40,823 nucleotides of DNA from Terrimonas sp964445775. Its GTDB lineage: Bacteria > Bacteroidota > Bacteroidia > Chitinophagales > Chitinophagaceae. Made by a program: the position numbers and the translations under genes. The notes under the pieces are model-generated. The model was not told the DNA's origin. It saw only the letters and a program-made list of their open reading frames with translations, and made no database searches. Shown one piece after another: positions 38,252 through 40,823 of the stretch. Position 1 is the first letter of the stretch. Each line of letters opens with the position of its first letter. The DNA lies in contig CAYUMH010000027.1 in NCBI GenBank assembly GCA_964445775.1, positions 1 through 40,823 on the forward strand. Direction: 5' to 3'.

Positions 38252-39331
38252 ATGAAAACAAGAACACTGAAGCTCCTGGTTGCAGCCCTTTCCGGCAGTT
38301 TACTATTCGCATCCTGCCAAAAGGAAGATGATCCTGTAGTAGTAACTCCTGTAACACCGGCCGATGGCTTATTCGTTTTAAATGAAGGCACTTTTTTTGC
38401 CAACAATACCACGCTTACCTATTATGACGCCGCCACTAAAACCGCTACCACCGATTTTTACCGTAATAAAAACGGTCACGGCCTGGGCGATACCGGCAAC
38501 GACTTTATTAAATATGGTACCAAGTTTTACTTTGTGGTAAATGTTTCCAGTTATGTGCAGGTAACCAACAGCGAAGGTGTTGATGTTAAAAAGATCGACT
38601 TCCTGGGTGACGGTGGTGTAAAAAGAGAACCACGTTATATAGTACCTTACAAAAATAAAGTGTTGGTAAGTTCGTATGATGGTACTGTAGCAGTGATTGA
38701 TACAGCGTCTTTAACCATTGATAAGTTTATAACAGTAGGCAGTAACCCCGAGCAGATAGCCGTGGCCGGTGATAAACTATTTGTAGCCAATTCAGGAGGA
38801 TTCAGTTATCCTGTTTTTGATTCTACCGTTTCGGTAATTGACCTGGCTTCTTATACCGAAGTACATAAAGTAAAAGTAGGTAAAAACCCCGGAGCGGTTG
38901 TGGCCGATAATGCCGGTAATGTATATGTAGCCTGCACCGGTAATTACAGTGATATAGGTCCTACATTGGTTAAAATAAACGCATTCACACATGCTATTCT
39001 TAAAACCGCTAATCTCCCTGTTGGAAAAATGCGTTTTAACAATGGGCTTATATATGCAACACCCGGATATTTGGGCGATGGGAAAGTAAAAACCATTAAC
39101 CCAAACAACCTGGCTGTAACCAGTGCTAATTTTATTACGGATGGCACCAGTATTACTTCTCCATATGGCATTGATATTGATACTCAGAATGGTGATGTAT
39201 ATATAACGGATAATAAAAACAGTACTTCATCCGGTGAGGTATTTTGTTTTGACAATACCGGGAAAAAGAAATTTTCATTTGCTACAACACCGGGATTAAA
39301 CCCTAATAAAGTGGTAATTATAAGAAAATAA
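38252..39331 (+). CDS. Beta-propeller surface lipoprotein, BtuG/YncE-like
   Basis: A 359-residue lipoprotein with lipobox LLFASC (Cys22) and an acidic QKEDD after it, consistent with surface export in Bacteroidota. The mature part is a seven-bladed-propeller-type repeat protein of the YncE/DUF5074 kind: blades such as NKVLVSSYDGTVAVIDTASLTIDKFITVGSNPEQIAVAGDKLFVANSG and STVSVIDLASYTEVHKVKVGKNPGAVVADNAGNVYVACTG. In Bacteroides thetaiotaomicron the related BtuG binds cobalamin with high affinity and caps BtuB. Here it follows the BtuB-like gene directly, so the same role is likely though not proven. A strong hairpin follows at 39362-39397. Confidence 0.88.
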   Translation: MKTRTLKLLVAALSGSLLFASCQKEDDPVVVTPVTPADGLFVLNEGTFFANNTTLTYYDAATKTATTDFYRNKNGHGLGDTGNDFIKYGTKFYFVVNVSSYVQVTNSEGVDVKKIDFLGDGGVKREPRYIVPYKNKVLVSSYDGTVAVIDTASLTIDKFITVGSNPEQIAVAGDKLFVANSGGFSYPVFDSTVSVIDLASYTEVHKVKVGKNPGAVVADNAGNVYVACTGNYSDIGPTLVKINAFTHAILKTANLPVGKMRFNNGLIYATPGYLGDGKVKTINPNNLAVTSANFITDGTSITSPYGIDIDTQNGDVYITDNKNSTSSGEVFCFDNTGKKKFSFATTPGLNPNKVVIIRK

Positions 39332-39361
39332 AAAGTACTATTTTAATCGTTGTATCATATA

Positions 39362-39397
39362 ATAAGATGGGCGGCCTTTAGGCCGCCCATCTTATTA
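39362..39397. terminator. Terminator hairpin (long GC-rich palindrome)
   Basis: A perfect palindrome with arms AATAAGATGGGCGGCCT and AGGCCGCCCATCTTATT around two bases. It ends the receptor-lipoprotein unit. Confidence 0.82.
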
Positions 39398-39530
39398 ATG
39401 TACAGTTATTTAAGCAGGAGTTAAAAAAAATCCGGATTGGCCTGAATTATATTGGTACGGTTTTTTCATTAAGGGTAGTAACAAGATCTTAGGACTAAAA
39501 CCAAATTCTATAATCAATAAATTTTAGGTT

Positions 39531-39998
39531 ATGAAAAAAGAAAGCCCATCCGAAGATATGTCAACATTGGTGTCATGCATGAACAATGCCACCCGCAAGG
39601 GGTTTAAAGCAGATTTTCGTGTAACCGAAAATGGCCTGGAATCCTCCTCCAATGATAAAGTGTTTCAACCTACCGATGTATGTATTGAAAACTTCTATCG
39701 TTTTGAAGGCGAGAGTGATCCGGCCGATAGCACTATTTTATATTTAATAAAAACCAACAGCGGTTTAAAAGGTGTGTTATTAGATGCATATGGCGCCTAT
39801 GCCGATGACAATGTAAGTGCATTTATACAAAATGTTGAATGCATTGTAAAAAAAGAACCTACCAAATTAAGAAAATCAAAAGCAAGGCTGCGTCGCAAAA
39901 AAATAGCAGCAGTAGCAATCGCCGCTTCTATCATTGGTGGTACATTCTACTACCTTATCAGGAGCAGCAAAAAAAAGAAAATGAAATTTGCCTGTTAA
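39531..39998 (+). CDS. Small protein of the misnamed phosphoribosylpyrophosphate-synthetase-like family, with membrane tail
   Basis: A 155-residue protein. Residues about 1-105 match the short Bacteroidota family often mislabelled phosphoribosylpyrophosphate synthetase: NATRKGFKADFRVTENGLES, FQPTDVCIENFYRFEGESDPADSTILYLI and GLKGVLLDAYGAYADD. The residues GESDPAD and GLKGVL..AYG are the hallmarks; there is no PRPP-binding motif, so the name is not meaningful and function is unknown. Unusually, it carries a C-terminal extension with basic residues and one membrane helix (about 128-146), then a lysine tail, so it is probably tail-anchored. Single gene. Confidence 0.8.
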   Translation: MKKESPSEDMSTLVSCMNNATRKGFKADFRVTENGLESSSNDKVFQPTDVCIENFYRFEGESDPADSTILYLIKTNSGLKGVLLDAYGAYADDNVSAFIQNVECIVKKEPTKLRKSKARLRRKKIAAVAIAASIIGGTFYYLIRSSKKKKMKFAC

Positions 39999-40071
39999 GT
40001 TTTTCAGGGATAAGACATAAAGAATCTTTATAGGTATTTTTTATGCGCTAACTAACAAAAGCACCGATATA

Positions 40072-40105
40072 AGAGAGGGATCTAAGTAATTAGGTCCCTC
40101 TTTGT
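40072..40105 (+). terminator. Intrinsic terminator
   Basis: AGAGGGA and CTAA pieces facing TTAG and TCCCTCT across a short loop, followed by TTTG. It ends the 39531-39998 gene. From here to 40320 I see only a small GC hairpin (CCGGG/CCCGG at about 40188-40205) and no gene. Confidence 0.75.
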
Positions 40106-40322
40106 TGTACACAAGGTTGGTAAAACCGATTTGGGTTCCAATCTGTTTTAAGCGTAATTACCCTTTAAGTAGTTTAAACGTTTATGCCCCGGGCTGTTTA
40201 CCCGGCCAACTTCATAGGTTAAATACAATTGCCAAAACAACTTTATCACTCCGGTGAAATCAAAGGGAGTCATCATTACAGAACTCATCATCATTGCAGG
40301 AAGCTGTGGTATTATCGCGCAT

Positions 40323-40354
40323 AAAAAAAGGAGTTTCTGTAAAACTCCTTTTTC
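40323..40354. terminator. Bidirectional terminator
   Basis: AAAAAGGAGTTT and AAACTCCTTTTT arms around a short loop, with A and T runs on both sides. It probably ends the minus-strand gene at 40431-40721. Confidence 0.85.
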
Positions 40355-40430
40355 GGGGTATGTGTTTGTGAAATGAGACCGAAAAACCTTGTAAAATGTA
40401 AGCCAATGGCATCATTACAGCCGGTAGCCC

Positions 40431-40721
40431 CTAATTCACTAATCGTTTACTTTGCTGGTGTAATAACTGGTATAACAGGGCGCCCACAAAAGGCACTGAA
40501 ATAACCAGGATCTGCCAGAATCTTTTTTGATAAGTAAATAAATCTTTGGTTCCGCTTATAAGTACGATCATCCAGACCCAATAAATAGCAGCCAGTACAA
40601 GTGCAATGGTTAACAGGGGATAATTAAACAGGGCTTGGTCCGGTTTAATTAAGAAGCTAAGCATGCCTGTAAATAAAGCTATTATTGCTACCACAAACGG
40701 AGGAATGTTTACTATTTTCAT
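40431..40721 (-). CDS. Small PLDc_N-like membrane protein
   Basis: A 96-residue membrane protein with three segments (about 8-26, 35-56 and 68-86). The C-terminal QKRFWQILVISVPFVGALLYQLLHQ resembles the PLDc_N domain, a small helical-hairpin domain found at the N-terminus of cardiolipin synthases and also alone in Bacteroidota. No phospholipase HKD motif, so no catalytic activity is expected. It starts at 40721 in sequence that continues to the window end without another gene. Confidence 0.78.
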   Translation of the reverse strand: MKIVNIPPFVVAIIALFTGMLSFLIKPDQALFNYPLLTIALVLAAIYWVWMIVLISGTKDLFTYQKRFWQILVISVPFVGALLYQLLHQQSKRLVN

Positions 40722-40823
40722 AACCTATTGTTTTAGTGGTTAAAAAATTGCCCGTATTTGTTTCACAAGCTTAAAATGTATAGTTTATATAATGGAAAAC
40801 CGTACCAAAAAACGGGTATCCCC

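Overview
The window reads as a chromosomal segment of a Bacteroidota bacterium, most likely family Chitinophagaceae. The evidence is the set of lineage-typical families (DUF5683 beside ParAB, PorT-type barrel, DUF2807 GIN proteins, TonB receptor plus surface lipoprotein pairs, LuxC-type acyl-CoA reductase beside a ferredoxin, DUF4442, DUF6263-like), the many Ala-Gln type signal peptide ends, and promoters of the TAnnTTTG class, clearest before the initiator tRNA. I see no transposase, integrase, phage or CRISPR genes. A run of 10 N at 13258-13267 inside parB marks an assembly gap.

Layout. 1-7000: envelope and secreted proteins (DUF6263-like, papain/DUF4384 peptidase, lipocalin-like lipoprotein, thioredoxin-like protein with a hotdog thioesterase) and a beta-CASP metallo-beta-lactamase protein. 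7065-15118 is almost all minus strand: amidotransferase-like protein, CsaA-like protein with a lipoprotein amidohydrolase, a two-gene unit of a lipoprotein and a possible papain-fold protein, then parA-parB-DUF5683 and a UPF0173 hydrolase. 15363-20751: membrane metallophosphoesterase, small membrane protein, PorT-like barrel and Lon. 20808-24998 is a minus-strand four-gene operon (M42 peptidase, a 58-residue membrane protein, a NoeA-like methyltransferase, a sulfatase-like membrane enzyme) joined by overlapping stop and start codons. 25359-29349: divergent acyl-CoA reductase and ferredoxin, then ddl, a PASTA protein and a rhodanese. 29614-40721: a TPP-riboswitch TonB receptor, two GIN paralogues, tRNA-fMet, a cysteine-less SufE homologue, a probable cobalamin uptake pair (BtuB-like receptor plus beta-propeller lipoprotein) behind a degenerate cobalamin-riboswitch-like leader, and two small membrane proteins.

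The genes are mostly ordinary housekeeping and envelope functions; the unexplained signal is between them. (1) Many gene ends carry degenerate arrays with a strict 7- or 8-bp period, of different sequence in each place, several starting at the base next to the stop codon. (2) A 225-bp unit is repeated three times at 30379-31053. Each unit contains the last codons of the TonB receptor gene, its terminator and a palindromic element, parts of which recur at 6870-6972 and 29565-29583. (3) A SufE homologue lacks the catalytic cysteine and has no cysteine at all. (4) A very small membrane protein gene, coupled by ATGA and TAATG junctions, lies inside the minus-strand operon. The two vitamin uptake loci (thiamine and cobalamin type), each with its own RNA leader, suggest scavenging of cofactors.
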